A stretch of DNA of 64,000 nucleotides from Saprospiraceae bacterium (lineage in GTDB: Bacteria > Bacteroidota > Bacteroidia > Chitinophagales > Saprospiraceae), in assembly GCA_028285545.1 (NCBI GenBank), contig JANQPA010000100.1, positions 1-64,000 on the forward strand, read 5' to 3'. Shown piece by piece: positions 27,327 through 37,533 of the stretch. Each line of letters opens with the position of its first letter. Within the stretch, counting starts at the first letter, position 1. The position numbers were made by a program, and so were the translations under genes. Under the pieces are notes generated by a model that did not search any database, was not told the origin of the DNA, and saw only the letters and a program-made list of their open reading frames with translations.

Positions 27327-28750
27327 ATCAGTCGCATCCAATAGATGACCTGTTCCAGGGTAAATTGAAGGACTATGAAGTAGCTCCTCCAATGCACCTA
27401 TGGGATGCCATTGATCAAAAGCGTCGCAAACCTAAATCCGGATTCTGGTGGTTAAAAAAACGAGGGCTTTTTATGGGTATCGGATTCTTGCTCTTGGCAC
27501 TTTCTGGGTTTTTACTCCTAATGCCTCAAAATCAAACGCCCGAATCCATACAGTTTTTTCCTGTACCCTTGGTCAATTCAGAACAAATAGCTAACTTAAG
27601 CAAGTCAAATCAGGGAGAAGAAAATACCCTTTCTATTCTTCCTTCTGTAACTGAACAAAAAGAAAATATTGAGGTTAATACTTCAATTATCAATCCCCAA
27701 ACCCAAGTGGAAAATAATCAGTCTTTAAAAAACAATGATTTTTCCACGAATATTCTAACCCAAACCCCGGGTGTAGGCTCTACCCCTACCCTTTCCCCCC
27801 AATCCCCTTCTAAATTGAATAATGATCAGGAACTGACTGATGTAAGAGAGCCTTCTAAAAACAAGTCCCTCATTCTTGACTATAAGCAAAAAAATACAAC
27901 AAACGAAACCTCTCAAAAAATAGCTAGATCAGATTGGACCGAGTTTGCATCTATCAGCTCCCCTCTTAATCAGAGTTCACTATCAATTCCAGTGAGAGAA
28001 ACTGAACCAGAGTGGTTGACAGCTCCGGTGTTTAAAACTGGCAATGGGATCTCCTATTTTATGGAAGCTTTCGGAAGTCCAGGAATTGCTAGTCGTAATA
28101 TTGCTCCAGTTAGTGAGTTGTTTTCACCATTAAGCAATGATTGGGAGGCTTCCCAACAAAATCAATCAGCTTTTAACTTTGGTATTAGATTGGCCATGGT
28201 TAATCGAAAAGGTTGGTCCCTAAAAACAGGAATTCATTTCACCCAAATCTCAGAATCTTTCCAATTTGTAAATCATAAAGCTGAAACAGCACAAATTTAT
28301 GACCCAAATGGAGGGCTTATTCGGGAGGATACCATCTTTGTACCTATTGGTTCTCCTGTTAATAATGTTAATCAGTTTAGTTTAATAGATCTGCCCCTAA
28401 TTCTGGGATATCAAAAACGAGTCCAAAAATGGACACTATCTGCTAATGCAGGACCAGTATTAAATCTGTCCTTCCAACCGAAGGGTACCCTTATTAATCC
28501 CAACCGCCAATTAGTTGATATCAATTCAAATGAAGGGCGCGAAGCTTTTCGTTCTCAACTTGGTATCAACTGGTACGGTAGTTTTGGTATCCATTACGAA
28601 CTCCAGCCAGGAACTCACCTGATGCTGGAACCCTATCTGCGCTTTCAAAGCCGATCCTTTATGACTCAAAATTTCCCTGTTCAACAAAAGTATTTGACAG
28701 GAGGCGTTTCAATAGGAATAAGAAAGCAATTGCTGAATTGGAGCTTTTAG
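27323..28750 (+). CDS. membrane-anchored partner of the ECF sigma factor, beta-barrel-like C-terminus
   Basis: A 475-residue protein with a cytoplasmic start of about 45 residues (DDLFQGKLKDYEVAPPMHLW), one membrane helix (about 51-69, GLFMGIGFLLLALSGFLLLM), then a long Ser/Asn/Gln-rich linker. The last 230 residues resemble an outer-membrane beta-barrel (FNFGIRLAMVNRKGWSLKTG and the end, GGVSIGIRKQ). It has no canonical zinc anti-sigma motif. The four-base overlap with the sigma gene and the short DDLF start common to Bacteroidota anti-sigma-type proteins suggest it controls that sigma factor, but this is inferred. Confidence 0.72.
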   Translation: MNQSHPIDDLFQGKLKDYEVAPPMHLWDAIDQKRRKPKSGFWWLKKRGLFMGIGFLLLALSGFLLLMPQNQTPESIQFFPVPLVNSEQIANLSKSNQGEENTLSILPSVTEQKENIEVNTSIINPQTQVENNQSLKNNDFSTNILTQTPGVGSTPTLSPQSPSKLNNDQELTDVREPSKNKSLILDYKQKNTTNETSQKIARSDWTEFASISSPLNQSSLSIPVRETEPEWLTAPVFKTGNGISYFMEAFGSPGIASRNIAPVSELFSPLSNDWEASQQNQSAFNFGIRLAMVNRKGWSLKTGIHFTQISESFQFVNHKAETAQIYDPNGGLIREDTIFVPIGSPVNNVNQFSLIDLPLILGYQKRVQKWTLSANAGPVLNLSFQPKGTLINPNRQLVDINSNEGREAFRSQLGINWYGSFGIHYELQPGTHLMLEPYLRFQSRSFMTQNFPVQQKYLTGGVSIGIRKQLLNWSF

Positions 28751-28801
28751 AGATAAAATGAAGATTTGGGCCAGCCTAAACCTAGCCTCTAAGCAATTTC
28801 T

Positions 28802-28841
28802 AAAGACTTAATTGTAATATAAAATTGCATTTTCAGTCTTT
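28802..28841. terminator. weak hairpin between convergent genes
   Basis: AAAGACT (about 28802-28808) and AGTCTTT (about 28835-28841) can pair across an A/T-rich loop that contains a second short stem (AATTGTAATATAAAATTGC region). No clear T run follows. Confidence 0.3.
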
Positions 28842-28853
28842 AATTCCTTTACA

Positions 28854-30128
28854 TCATGGCCTTAGCAAATTTCCCTGTTTTACTTTCAAAATTATCCCTT
28901 CATTAATACCACTCATATCTTCAAGAGGATTTTTATTCAATACCAAAAAACTTGCTTCATAACCTTCCTTTAGAAAGGCTATTTTCCGATTAGGGAAGGT
29001 GGTAAAAGCAGCATTTTCACACCACATTTTAAGCAGTTCCAGGTTGCTGAAAATATTCAATCCATGCAAAAATCTAAACTCCCCTACCGAATTATCGAAA
29101 TAGCCATCAGACCCAATAGCTAATCTCACACCTTCTCTCTTCAATATTTGCAGGTTAGAGCTAATATTTTCAACCAGGGCAGCATAGTTTGGCCTTTTTT
29201 CATTTTTCAAAACCAAAGAAGCTGTGGTAACTAAAGTAATATCTTTCTTTTTAGCCAATTTAGCATCTGCAACACTAATGGGTTCGCCATTATGAATTTC
29301 GGGGAGATGAGCAATCTCGTCTACACCAGCTTCTACAGCCACATGGAAATCATGGGCTGTTGACACATGAACACTTACTCTCAATTTACTGTCATGTGCT
29401 TTTTTTACAATATCATCAACCAATTCTGGATTTAGGCCCTTCCTCCCAAAATATGTGGAATCCTCTTTACGCTTGTCATATTCTTCGGAATATAAGAGGT
29501 TCAGCTTAATAAAATCAGGAGAAAAGGATAAAACCTGATCCCATTTGTTTTGCAAATCATCAATATTATCAATGGTGTAATAACCGTGTGATTCTATTTC
29601 TTTAATGTTATTAAAAAGACCACCAAAATATCCTTTTTCCAAATATCCTTTACGAATACCAATTGGATGTCCGCCAGTTCCTGTCAATGGAGCATGGGCC
29701 ATACTTACATCTAATCCAGTTGGCTTATTGTAATGGTGCATTAATGGATCCATTCTCTTTTTAATGGTGGAAAGCAACTTGACATAAAATACACCATTGT
29801 CCAAATAAGAGTTAATCCGTTGCTGTAATTGGTAGGCACTTTCCAGATTATGATTATGAGCTTCAGCAAAGGGAGGAATAATATATTTTCCAGAAAGGTT
29901 AATAACCGTGTCCATAGAGGCAACAGGTTTCTTAAAACTTAATATTCCCTGATCGACCCAGACATCTCTTTTTACAAAAACCTGCCCATCAAACCAGTAC
30001 CCATTATTTAATTGCATCGTTAAACTACCTGGATTTTTAACAGCAGTTTTTTCTTTGTAAAGTTTTTGTGATTGGCAGGAAAAAGCAAGTGGTAATACTA
30101 CCATTAATAGCATTCTACAGATCTTCAT
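28854..30128 (-). CDS. amidohydrolase-family lipoprotein
   Basis: A 424-residue metal-dependent hydrolase fold. The N-terminus has a lipobox (LAFSC, about 14-18). The metal site begins with PPFAEAHNHNLESAYQ near residue 92, further His are in MAHAPLTGTGGHPIG, VSVHVSTAHDF and EIAHLPEIH, and Asp is in IGSDGYFD near 340. This fits prolidase/imidazolonepropionase-like amidohydrolases. It is probably periplasmic or on the outer membrane. The substrate is unknown. It is monocistronic; upstream is a 530-bp gap with terminators and repeats. Confidence 0.88.
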   Translation of the reverse strand: MKICRMLLMVVLPLAFSCQSQKLYKEKTAVKNPGSLTMQLNNGYWFDGQVFVKRDVWVDQGILSFKKPVASMDTVINLSGKYIIPPFAEAHNHNLESAYQLQQRINSYLDNGVFYVKLLSTIKKRMDPLMHHYNKPTGLDVSMAHAPLTGTGGHPIGIRKGYLEKGYFGGLFNNIKEIESHGYYTIDNIDDLQNKWDQVLSFSPDFIKLNLLYSEEYDKRKEDSTYFGRKGLNPELVDDIVKKAHDSKLRVSVHVSTAHDFHVAVEAGVDEIAHLPEIHNGEPISVADAKLAKKKDITLVTTASLVLKNEKRPNYAALVENISSNLQILKREGVRLAIGSDGYFDNSVGEFRFLHGLNIFSNLELLKMWCENAAFTTFPNRKIAFLKEGYEASFLVLNKNPLEDMSGINEGIILKVKQGNLLRP

Positions 30129-30242
30129 AATATTTCAACTCGGTGATTTAATTATTAATACCCAGATAAATGTTTATGACTTACAAAAAAAATCTAATCG
30201 CTGGTTGGTTGGAATGAGTAGCTGAGTGGCAAGGAAGACAAT

Positions 30243-30285
30243 AAAAAAAGAGGCGACATATCGATGATCCTGTGTTCGCCTCTTT
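30243..30285 (-). terminator. terminator downstream of RNase R
   Basis: AAAGAGGCGA (30247-30256) pairs with TCGCCTCTTT (30276-30285). On the minus strand a run of seven T follows, so it ends the long 3' tail of the RNase R transcript, and may also act on the plus strand. Confidence 0.7.
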
Positions 30286-30374
30286 CTCCCAAAATGAAGG
30301 AAAACTTGGTGTTCGTCATTTCCTCTATTGTTTAAGATTCCGGAAATTTCAATAATGCTGCCTGGGGTTGGAAA

Positions 30375-30660
30375 AAAGTTTCAAGTGTTCAAGTGTTCAG
30401 GTTAAGGAATTGTATTTTTGAAGGTAGGGTTGTTTATTTGAGCATCTTTCTCACGCAGATTTCGCCAATTTCGCAGATTTTTTAAACATTCATACCCTCA
30501 CAGATTTACAGTATCAATCAATCTGCAAATATACTTATCCGCACATCTATCCATTTGCCAATCAAATCATCATAGCATCATATAATTATAATATCAAAAC
30601 AATCCGCACATCTACTAATTTACTCATCTGCTAATTTACTCATCTGCTAATTTACAAGTT
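30375..30660. repeat. compound dispersed repeats in 3' tail of RNase R
   Basis: This non-coding stretch holds CAAGTGTTCAAGTGTTCAGG (about 30382-30401), the TTTCTCACGCAGATTTCGCC unit (30447-30466) shared with the 19.0-19.1 kb gap, and a degenerate series of ATCTGCAAAT, TCCGCACATCT and ACTCATCTGCTAATTT words up to the RNase R stop (30481-30658). The last part matches 13281-13320 and 39880-39921. I see no gene. Confidence 0.6.
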
Positions 30661-32818
30661 ACTCCCCAATCAACTCCATTTCAATTTGGCGAGCAGCTAA
30701 ATTAGTGCTTACGATGCGAACGCGTACGTCGTCTCCCATTTTAAGGATTTCTCCTGAGTAAAGACCCCGTATTTGCAAGCGTCCCTGCATCACTTCAAAA
30801 GGTTCTGGCATCAGATCAAAGGGGACCATCCCTTCGCATTTATTATCGTAAAGCTCCACAAAAATCCCTTTGTCCAGGATTCCTGAGATAGCCCCTTCAA
30901 ATTCTTCTCCTATGTGGTTTTGGATATATTCCACTTGTTTATACTTAACAGATTCCCGTTCAGCATCGATGGCTCTGCGTTCTTGTAGGGAGATATGCTT
31001 ACATTGGTCCTCTAATCGAGCTTTGTTAACTCTTAAGGTTTGATCCTCTAAATTGGCTTCTAAAATTCGATGGGCCAGGACATCGGAGTATCGCCTTATA
31101 GGAGAAGTAAAGTGAGAATAATAATCAAACCCCAGGCCATAATGTCCAATGTTTTCCGAGCTGTATGCTGCCTTAGCCATGGTTCGAATGGCAATGGGTT
31201 CTAAAATTTTTAAATGAGGTTCTTCTTTTATGGCTTTGGTAAGGCGATTATAAGACCTTCCAATGTCAGCCGGTGTTTTTATATTCAATTCAAAGCCCAT
31301 CTCTCGTGCAAATGCAGCAAACTCTGCGACACGATCCGGATCAGGTTCATCATGGATACGATATACAAACGGAATTTCATTTTCCTCTCCTTTTTGGGAA
31401 ATATAAGAAGCTACCTCCCGATTGGCCAAAAGCATAAAATCTTCGATCAACATATGAGCATCTTTCCGCTCCTTAATGTAAACATCAATCGGAACTCCTT
31501 GGTCATCTAATCTAAATTTTACTTCTTCCGAATCGAAATCTATCGATCCTTCTTTAAAGCGCTGTTTCCTAAGTTTTTTAGATATTTGATTGAGTTTTTT
31601 CAATTCCGATATCAACTCTCCTTCTCCACGATCGAGGATGTCCTGGACCTCATTATAGGTAAACCTGCGATCCGAGTGGATAACTGTTTTACCAAACCAT
31701 CGGTCAATTATTTTATCGTCCTTATCAAACACAAAAATTGCTGAAAAACTCAGTCGGTCTTCATTGGGTCTTAAAGAACACAAATCATTCGATAATCTTT
31801 CTGGAAGCATTGGCAGTACCCGGTCTACCAAATAAACCGAAGTAGAACGATCGAATGCTTCATTATCCAGAGCAGTGCCTGCTTGAACAAAGTGAGTTAC
31901 ATCTGCAATGTGGACCCCAATTTCCAGATTACCATTTTCTAAATACCTCATAGATAAAGCATCATCAAAATCTTTTGCAGTATCAGGGTCAATGGTTAAT
32001 GTTAAAATATCTCTTATATCTCTTCTTTTAGCAATTTCTTCATCAGAGATCTTTCCTGGGAGAGCTTCCGATTCTTTAATCACCTCTTTTGGGAACTCTA
32101 AATCAAAGCCATTATTGATCAAAATGGCCTTCATTTCAATGTCATTTGATCCTGGCGCTCCCAGAACTGTAGTTACTTCTCCAATGGGTGTTCTAAATTT
32201 TTCCTTGGTCCAGTCGATAATTTTAAAAACTACTTTGTCACCATCTTTTGCATCCATAATTTTGTCAAGGTTCACAAAAACATCCATAGGGATATTTTTA
32301 GCTCCGGTAACAATGGTAGCATATTTGGGGTGGATGGAAATATTTCCGATAAAACTCTCAGCCGAACGCTCCAGGATTTCAAGAATTTCACCCTCCGGTC
32401 GCCTTCTGCCTGGAGGAGTCCAAACTCTTAATTTTACTTTATCACGATGGAGTGCCGTATTCATATTTTTTTCGGCCACAAACACATCTTCACCATCCCC
32501 ATCAAGGACAATATAAGCAGATCCCGTTCTTGTCATATCCACTTTCCCTGTTTGAAGAGATTGATCAGATTTAGGGGGAGCTGTACGCCTAACTTTGTAT
32601 TTGAAGTTTTCCAGTTGAATAATATCATTTTGTTCAACCAGTTGATTTAAAACATGCTGAACAGAATCCTTATTATTGCTAATTTTTAATTTAGAAATGA
32701 TCTGTTTGGGGTTAAAACGTTTTTTAGGGTGTCTTTGAAACAATTTCAATACCTGGTACTGCAATTGTTTGGAGCTTAATTTTTTTCCTTTAATTTTTCT
32801 TTTTCTATTTCTTGTCAT
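30659..32818 (-). CDS. rnr: ribonuclease R
   Basis: A 719-residue 3'-5' exoribonuclease that degrades structured RNA. An N-terminal winged-helix region (about 1-65) precedes two cold-shock domains, the RNB catalytic domain with its Asp cluster (LTIDPDTAKDFDDALSM near 285), and a C-terminal S1 domain (EGAISGILDKGIFVELYDNK, then a VRIVSTNL end). The RNB segment HYGLGFDYYSHFTSPIRRYS is diagnostic. It follows the small 32891-33388 gene on the same strand by 72 bp. Family call is secure. Confidence 0.97.
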   Translation of the reverse strand: MTRNRKRKIKGKKLSSKQLQYQVLKLFQRHPKKRFNPKQIISKLKISNNKDSVQHVLNQLVEQNDIIQLENFKYKVRRTAPPKSDQSLQTGKVDMTRTGSAYIVLDGDGEDVFVAEKNMNTALHRDKVKLRVWTPPGRRRPEGEILEILERSAESFIGNISIHPKYATIVTGAKNIPMDVFVNLDKIMDAKDGDKVVFKIIDWTKEKFRTPIGEVTTVLGAPGSNDIEMKAILINNGFDLEFPKEVIKESEALPGKISDEEIAKRRDIRDILTLTIDPDTAKDFDDALSMRYLENGNLEIGVHIADVTHFVQAGTALDNEAFDRSTSVYLVDRVLPMLPERLSNDLCSLRPNEDRLSFSAIFVFDKDDKIIDRWFGKTVIHSDRRFTYNEVQDILDRGEGELISELKKLNQISKKLRKQRFKEGSIDFDSEEVKFRLDDQGVPIDVYIKERKDAHMLIEDFMLLANREVASYISQKGEENEIPFVYRIHDEPDPDRVAEFAAFAREMGFELNIKTPADIGRSYNRLTKAIKEEPHLKILEPIAIRTMAKAAYSSENIGHYGLGFDYYSHFTSPIRRYSDVLAHRILEANLEDQTLRVNKARLEDQCKHISLQERRAIDAERESVKYKQVEYIQNHIGEEFEGAISGILDKGIFVELYDNKCEGMVPFDLMPEPFEVMQGRLQIRGLYSGEILKMGDDVRVRIVSTNLAARQIEMELIGE

Positions 32819-32890
32819 GGTTTAATTTGGGCAGTCTTTTATTTTTCTGCCCCGTTGGTTTTTCTTTGTGGAAAGATTATTAAGGTAGGA

Positions 32891-33388
32891 TTAATCTTGA
32901 ATTTTAATCTGGCCATCCGGTAGCAAAATCATCCTTTGAACAGAACTGCTGGCGGCTTCATAATTTTCATCATCCGCATCGGATTGGCCTGAGGCAACGT
33001 AGATTTGCCATTTTTCATTGATAGTGGCTACCGATTGAGTTAACTGAAAACCATCAGAAAAAGTTCCCGCAATGGTTTTTTTATCAATCAGCTCCCCCCA
33101 TTTATCAAAGGTGACGAGGCTATACTGATAGTTCATTAAACTGGCTTTCCAATAAACAAGAGCATAAAAATCTTTCGTTCCTGGCAGTTTAAAGCATGGT
33201 ATGGCTTCTGTTGTATCATCAAAGATTTCATCTTCCAGAGGTTCTATGAACTCTTTAATGGCCGCCATATTAAAGGGCTTATTATTTCGGCTAAATGTCA
33301 GATGAGTATCTTCTCCAAGAGTAATAGGTAATTCAACTTCGGGAAAAAGTTCCGAAAATTGTTCAAAGTCTGATTTTTTAGTATTCAT
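32891..33388 (-). CDS. hypothetical protein
   Basis: A 165-residue soluble protein with no signal peptide or membrane helix. The sequence has beta-rich stretches (KDFYALVYWKASLMNYQYSL and VTFDKWGELIDKKTIAGTFS) and an acidic N-terminal half. The DKWGELIDKKTIAGTF pattern recalls a propeller-like or cell-surface repeat but no family is recognised. It lies 72 bp upstream of rnr on the same strand and may share its transcript; function is unknown. Confidence 0.7.
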   Translation of the reverse strand: MNTKKSDFEQFSELFPEVELPITLGEDTHLTFSRNNKPFNMAAIKEFIEPLEDEIFDDTTEAIPCFKLPGTKDFYALVYWKASLMNYQYSLVTFDKWGELIDKKTIAGTFSDGFQLTQSVATINEKWQIYVASGQSDADDENYEAASSSVQRMILLPDGQIKIQD

Positions 33389-33520
33389 ATTTAGAGCTAA
33401 AAGCTTATAAGATTTAATTATTAAAAATTTCAGAAGTCAATCCTGCTCCCAATAAATGAATCCCTCTAATTTTGATTCATTCTAAATAAACTTGGTAATT
33501 CTAGGAATCCCAAACATATA

Positions 33521-33551
33521 TTGGGTGAATGACCTAATAAAGGTAGATTTG
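33521..33551 (+). promoter_or_regulatory. sdhCAB promoter
   Basis: TTG (33521-33523), 20 bases, then TAGATTTG (33544-33551) exactly fits the Bacteroidota sigma consensus TTG-N20-TAnnTTTG. It predicts a transcript start near 33558 and a leader of about 80 bases before sdhC. Confidence 0.7.
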
Positions 33552-33638
33552 TAAGGAATCTTCAGAGATTTCTCCTCAATAATACCTTGTATTTCTGAAT
33601 GCAAAAATAACAAAACGCAAAACGTAAAAACAAGTAAC

Positions 33639-34358
33639 ATGAGTTGGTTCAATAATTTCTTAAACTCATCTATTGGAAACAAAGTATTGGTAAGTTTTAC
33701 CGGTCTTTTTTTAAGCCTCTTTTTGGTGGTGCATCTTGCAGGAAATCTGCAATTATTGATTAACGATGGAGGCCATTCTTTTAATGCCTATTCGGATGTA
33801 ATGGGGTCCAATCTTTTGATAAAGTTTGTTGCATATGGACTCTATATAGCAATTATAGTGCATGCCTATAAAGGCATTATGATCTCCATTAAAAACCGAA
33901 GAGCCCGAGGTAATGTTCGATATGCTGTTAAATCAAAAACAAAAACTCCCTGGGCAAGTCGAAACATGGCATTCTTAGGGTCAGTGATATTTATCTTTAT
34001 TGCCATTCATATGGCCCATTTTTGGTTTAAATTCAAATTCGGTTATATGGAAAATCACCCGGATTTGACCCATTATGATGTGGTGGTAACTGGATTTAAG
34101 CAGAACTGGATAGTCATCTTTTACGTGGTTGCTCAGCTTGCTCTGGCCTGGCATCTACTTCACGGGTTCCAGTCGGCCTTCCATACCCTGGGTTTGAGAA
34201 ATGGAAAATACACAAAAATAATCACCAATGCTGGAATAGTTTTTTCCATTCTGATTCCTTTGGCTTTTGCCATTATTCCCATACTCGTATACATGGATAT
34301 CTATCCATTAGGGCAATTTACCGTAATCCCAGGACAGTCTCTTGAAGGAGGACACTAA
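33639..34358 (+). CDS. sdhC: succinate dehydrogenase cytochrome b subunit
   Basis: A 239-residue membrane anchor with five helices, the single-subunit di-heme type B form shared with fumarate reductases of Bacteroidota and Wolinella. Candidate heme ligands are the histidines in [27 protein letters not shown] and [15 protein letters not shown]. It passes electrons between SdhB and menaquinone. It is the first gene of sdhCAB and is preceded by a good promoter. Confidence 0.95.
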   Translation: MSWFNNFLNSSIGNKVLVSFTGLFLSLFLVVHLAGNLQLLINDGGHSFNAYSDVMGSNLLIKFVAYGLYIAIIVHAYKGIMISIKNRRARGNVRYAVKSKTKTPWASRNMAFLGSVIFIFIAIHMAHFWFKFKFGYMENHPDLTHYDVVVTGFKQNWIVIFYVVAQLALAWHLLHGFQSAFHTLGLRNGKYTKIITNAGIVFSILIPLAFAIIPILVYMDIYPLGQFTVIPGQSLEGGH

Positions 34359-34393
34359 TAGTTTTCTCAAAATTAAATTCAAAAATTAGAATT

Positions 34394-36403
34394 ATGAGTG
34401 TACAACTCGAATCCAAAACACCAACCGCTGGAACACTAGCCGAAAAATGGACAAAGTATCGCTCTACCATGAATCTAGTGGCCCCTAATAATAAAAGAAG
34501 AATTGATGTCATCGTTGTTGGAACTGGCCTGGCAGGAGCTTCTGCAGCTGCTTCCCTCGGTGAATTAGGATATAATGTTAAATGTTTTACCTTTCATGAT
34601 AGTCCTAGAAGGGCACACAGTATTGCTGCCCAGGGTGGTATCAATGCTGCCAAAAACTACCAGAATGATGGGGATAGTGTTTATCGCCTTTTTTATGATA
34701 CCATTAAAGGCGGTGATTATCGTTCTAGAGAATCTAATGTTCATCGTTTAGCAGAAGTGAGTCGTAATATTATTGACCAGGCAGTTGCACAAGGAGTACC
34801 TTTTGCTCGTGAATATGGAGGGCTTCTAGCCAACCGTTCCTTTGGAGGTGTACAGGTTAGTCGCACCTTCTATGCCCGTGGTCAAACAGGACAGCAATTA
34901 CTCCTGGGAGCCTATCAATCTTTGTCTCGGCAAATTTCCCTCGGAAATGTACAAATGTATAACAGGCACGAGATGTTAGACCTGGTTATCGTTGAGGGCA
35001 AAGCAAGAGGAATTATCGCAAGAAATTTACTTGATGGCTCCATAGAAAGATTTTCTGCTCATGCTGTTGTTATAGCTACTGGTGGATATGGCAATGTTTT
35101 TTACCTCTCTACCAATGCCATGAATTGCAATACCTCAGCAGCCTGGCGAACGGTGCGAAGAGGAGCCTTGATGGCCAACCCTTGTTTCACTCAAATTCAC
35201 CCAACTTGCATCCCTGTTTCTGGTGAATACCAATCCAAGCTAACCTTGATGTCTGAATCGCTTCGAAATGATGGGAGAGTTTGGGTACCTAAAAACCAGG
35301 AAGATGCAGCAGCTATCCGACAAGGGAATAAAACAGCTAATGATATTGCAGAAGAAGACAGAGATTATTTCCTGGAAAGACGTTATCCTGCTTTTGGTAA
35401 TCTTGTTCCCAGAGATGTAGCATCCAGAGCTGCTAAATCTGCCTGTGATGAAGGTCTAGGAGTTGCACCAACCGGTTTGGCCGTTTATCTGGATTTTGCT
35501 GCAGCAATTGAAAGATACGGGAAGTCAAAAGCTCATTCTATGGGTGAAGAACATGCGGATAAAGCCACTATTACCAAATTAGGAGAAGAGGTAGTCGAAG
35601 AAAAATATGGTAATCTTTTTGAAATGTATGAAAAGATAACTGGCGATAATCCTTACAAAACTCCTATGATGATCTACCCTGCCGTTCATTACACCATGGG
35701 AGGCATTTGGGTAGACTATAATTTAGAAACCAATATCCCAGGTCTATTTGCCATCGGGGAGTGCAACTTTTCCGATCATGGAGCTAACCGCCTTGGTGCC
35801 TCGGCTTTAATGCAAGGGCTAGCAGATGGTTATTTTGTTTTACCCTATACTATTGGTGAGTTTTTATCCGGCGAAATTCGAACACCTCAAATTGATCCTA
35901 ATTTACCAGAGTTTGATCAGGCCGAAAAGGATGTGCGAAATAGAATAGACCAGCTGATTAATAATGATGGAAACCAATCTGTGGAAAGTTTCCATCGCCG
36001 ACTTGGAAAAATCATGTGGGAATATTGTGGTATGTCCAGAAATGCAGAGGGCTTAAAGTCGGCACGTCAGATGATCGTCGAATTAAGGAAAGAATTCTAT
36101 AAAGATGTTTTTGTGCCAGGTTCTAATGAGGACTATAATCCAGAATTGGAAAAAGCACTCAGGGTTGCCGATTTCTTTGAATTGGGTGAAGTGATGATCC
36201 TGGATGCACTTAACAGGCAGGAGTCTTGTGGAGGGCATTTCCGGGAAGAATATCAAACTTCTGAAGGAGAAGCTCTTCGAGACGATGAAAACTTTGCCTA
36301 CGTCGCAGCCTGGGAATACAAAGGTTGGGATGACGAACCCGTTCTTCATAAAGAAGAATTAGTTTTTGAAAATGTAGAATTGAAAACCAGATCGTATAAG
36401 TAA
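34394..36403 (+). CDS. sdhA: succinate dehydrogenase flavoprotein subunit
   Basis: A 669-residue FAD subunit. The dinucleotide fold [20 protein letters not shown] lies near residue 41. The covalent FAD His is in [20 protein letters not shown] near 75, and substrate-site residues lie in [11 protein letters not shown] and [11 protein letters not shown]. Length and insertions match the long Bacteroidota form. It oxidises succinate to fumarate in the citric acid cycle. It follows sdhC by 35 bp and precedes sdhB, with an unusual 86-bp repeat-bearing spacer. Confidence 0.97.
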   Translation: MSVQLESKTPTAGTLAEKWTKYRSTMNLVAPNNKRRIDVIVVGTGLAGASAAASLGELGYNVKCFTFHDSPRRAHSIAAQGGINAAKNYQNDGDSVYRLFYDTIKGGDYRSRESNVHRLAEVSRNIIDQAVAQGVPFAREYGGLLANRSFGGVQVSRTFYARGQTGQQLLLGAYQSLSRQISLGNVQMYNRHEMLDLVIVEGKARGIIARNLLDGSIERFSAHAVVIATGGYGNVFYLSTNAMNCNTSAAWRTVRRGALMANPCFTQIHPTCIPVSGEYQSKLTLMSESLRNDGRVWVPKNQEDAAAIRQGNKTANDIAEEDRDYFLERRYPAFGNLVPRDVASRAAKSACDEGLGVAPTGLAVYLDFAAAIERYGKSKAHSMGEEHADKATITKLGEEVVEEKYGNLFEMYEKITGDNPYKTPMMIYPAVHYTMGGIWVDYNLETNIPGLFAIGECNFSDHGANRLGASALMQGLADGYFVLPYTIGEFLSGEIRTPQIDPNLPEFDQAEKDVRNRIDQLINNDGNQSVESFHRRLGKIMWEYCGMSRNAEGLKSARQMIVELRKEFYKDVFVPGSNEDYNPELEKALRVADFFELGEVMILDALNRQESCGGHFREEYQTSEGEALRDDENFAYVAAWEYKGWDDEPVLHKEELVFENVELKTRSYK

Positions 36404-36417
36404 TTCTGTTGCTGGGT

Positions 36418-36461
36418 GATAGTTGATAGTTTTATCATTCAACTACCAACTATCAACTATC
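36418..36461. repeat. word-repeat hairpin (GATAGTT type) between sdhA and sdhB
   Basis: GATAGTTGATAGTT (36418-36431) and AACTATCAACTATC (36448-36461) are perfect complements with a 16-base loop. More copies of AACTATCAAC follow to 36478. The hairpin lies inside the operon and could tune the amounts or stability of the sdhA and sdhB parts of the message. Confidence 0.85.
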
Positions 36462-36489
36462 AACCAACAACTATCAACAATAAATAAAA

Positions 36490-37245
36490 ATGAAACTGAC
36501 TTTAAAAATATGGCGCGAAGGGGGCCAATATAAAAAGGGACAATTTCAAACTTATCAATTAGATAATGTATCAGAACACATGTCCTTCCTGGAAATGTTA
36601 GATGTATTAAATGAGGATTTAATTGCTAAAAAAGAAGAGCCTGTCTATTTCGAGCATGATTGTAGAGAAGGGATTTGTGGAACTTGTAGTATGGTCATAA
36701 ATGGTCATCCTCATGGTCCAAACGGAGGGACTACCGTTTGTCAATTACATATGAGGTTCTTTAAGGATGGGGATACCATAACCATTGAGCCTTTCCGAGC
36801 CAAAGCTTTTCCTATAATAAAAGATTTGGTGGTTGACCGCTCTTCATTTGACCGCATCATTCAAGCAGGAGGTTATATTTCTGTCAATACAGGCCAGGCC
36901 CAGGATGGGAATGCCATTCCTATTGAAAAGGAAATTGCTTCGAGATCCATGGATGCTGCCGCCTGTATAGGCTGTGGCGCTTGTGTGGCCGCCTGTCCAA
37001 ATGCTTCTGCTATGTTATTTGTTAGTGCTAAAGTGTCTCATTTGACAACTTTACCTCAAGGAAAAGTGGAAGGTGCCAGGAGAGTTCACAATATGGTCAA
37101 ACAAATGGATGAAGAGGGTTTTGGATTTTGTTCCAATATTGGAGCATGTGAAGCAGAATGTCCTAAAGAAATTTCTGTAGAAACTATAGGTATGATGAAT
37201 AGCGAATACCTGTCTTCTATCTTTTCAAGTAATGGAAAGGACTAA
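36490..37245 (+). CDS. sdhB: succinate dehydrogenase iron-sulfur subunit
   Basis: A 251-residue subunit. The N-terminal ferredoxin domain binds [2Fe-2S] via the Cys in [13 protein letters not shown] near 58-70 and the Cys in TTVCQLHM near 83. The C-terminal domain has [15 protein letters not shown] and [19 protein letters not shown] for the [4Fe-4S] and [3Fe-4S] centres. It carries electrons from SdhA to the heme anchor. It is last in the operon, with a terminator at 37407. Confidence 0.97.
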   Translation: MKLTLKIWREGGQYKKGQFQTYQLDNVSEHMSFLEMLDVLNEDLIAKKEEPVYFEHDCREGICGTCSMVINGHPHGPNGGTTVCQLHMRFFKDGDTITIEPFRAKAFPIIKDLVVDRSSFDRIIQAGGYISVNTGQAQDGNAIPIEKEIASRSMDAAACIGCGACVAACPNASAMLFVSAKVSHLTTLPQGKVEGARRVHNMVKQMDEEGFGFCSNIGACEAECPKEISVETIGMMNSEYLSSIFSSNGKD

Positions 37246-37406
37246 TTTAGAGTAAAATAGCGGCAATTCCAGCGAATGGCATTAAAGTAAATTATCATAT
37301 GATGCCGAAAACTTCAAATTTAGGGCTTGGTAGTTGCATATCGCTTAAACAGATGATATATTTACAAGATACAGTTGCCCTTCAGATATAAATATATATC
37401 TAGTTG

Positions 37407-37435
37407 AACCCGGATTCTTAGGATCCGGGTTTTTA
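37407..37435 (+). terminator. terminator after sdhB
   Basis: AACCCGGAT (37407-37415) and ATCCGGGTT (37423-37431) form a hairpin followed by T residues, 160 bp past the sdhB stop. A promoter-like TTG-N20-TATATTTA (37334-37364) precedes it, so it could instead attenuate the next gene at 37534. Confidence 0.8.
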
Positions 37436-37533
37436 AATTTTAGCCCATTTTTTAAATGTTAAATAAAAATGAGGTCTTAAGGATTGCGTTTCATTAGTAG
37501 GAATTAATTTTTTTTCACTCTAAACCTTCTACT

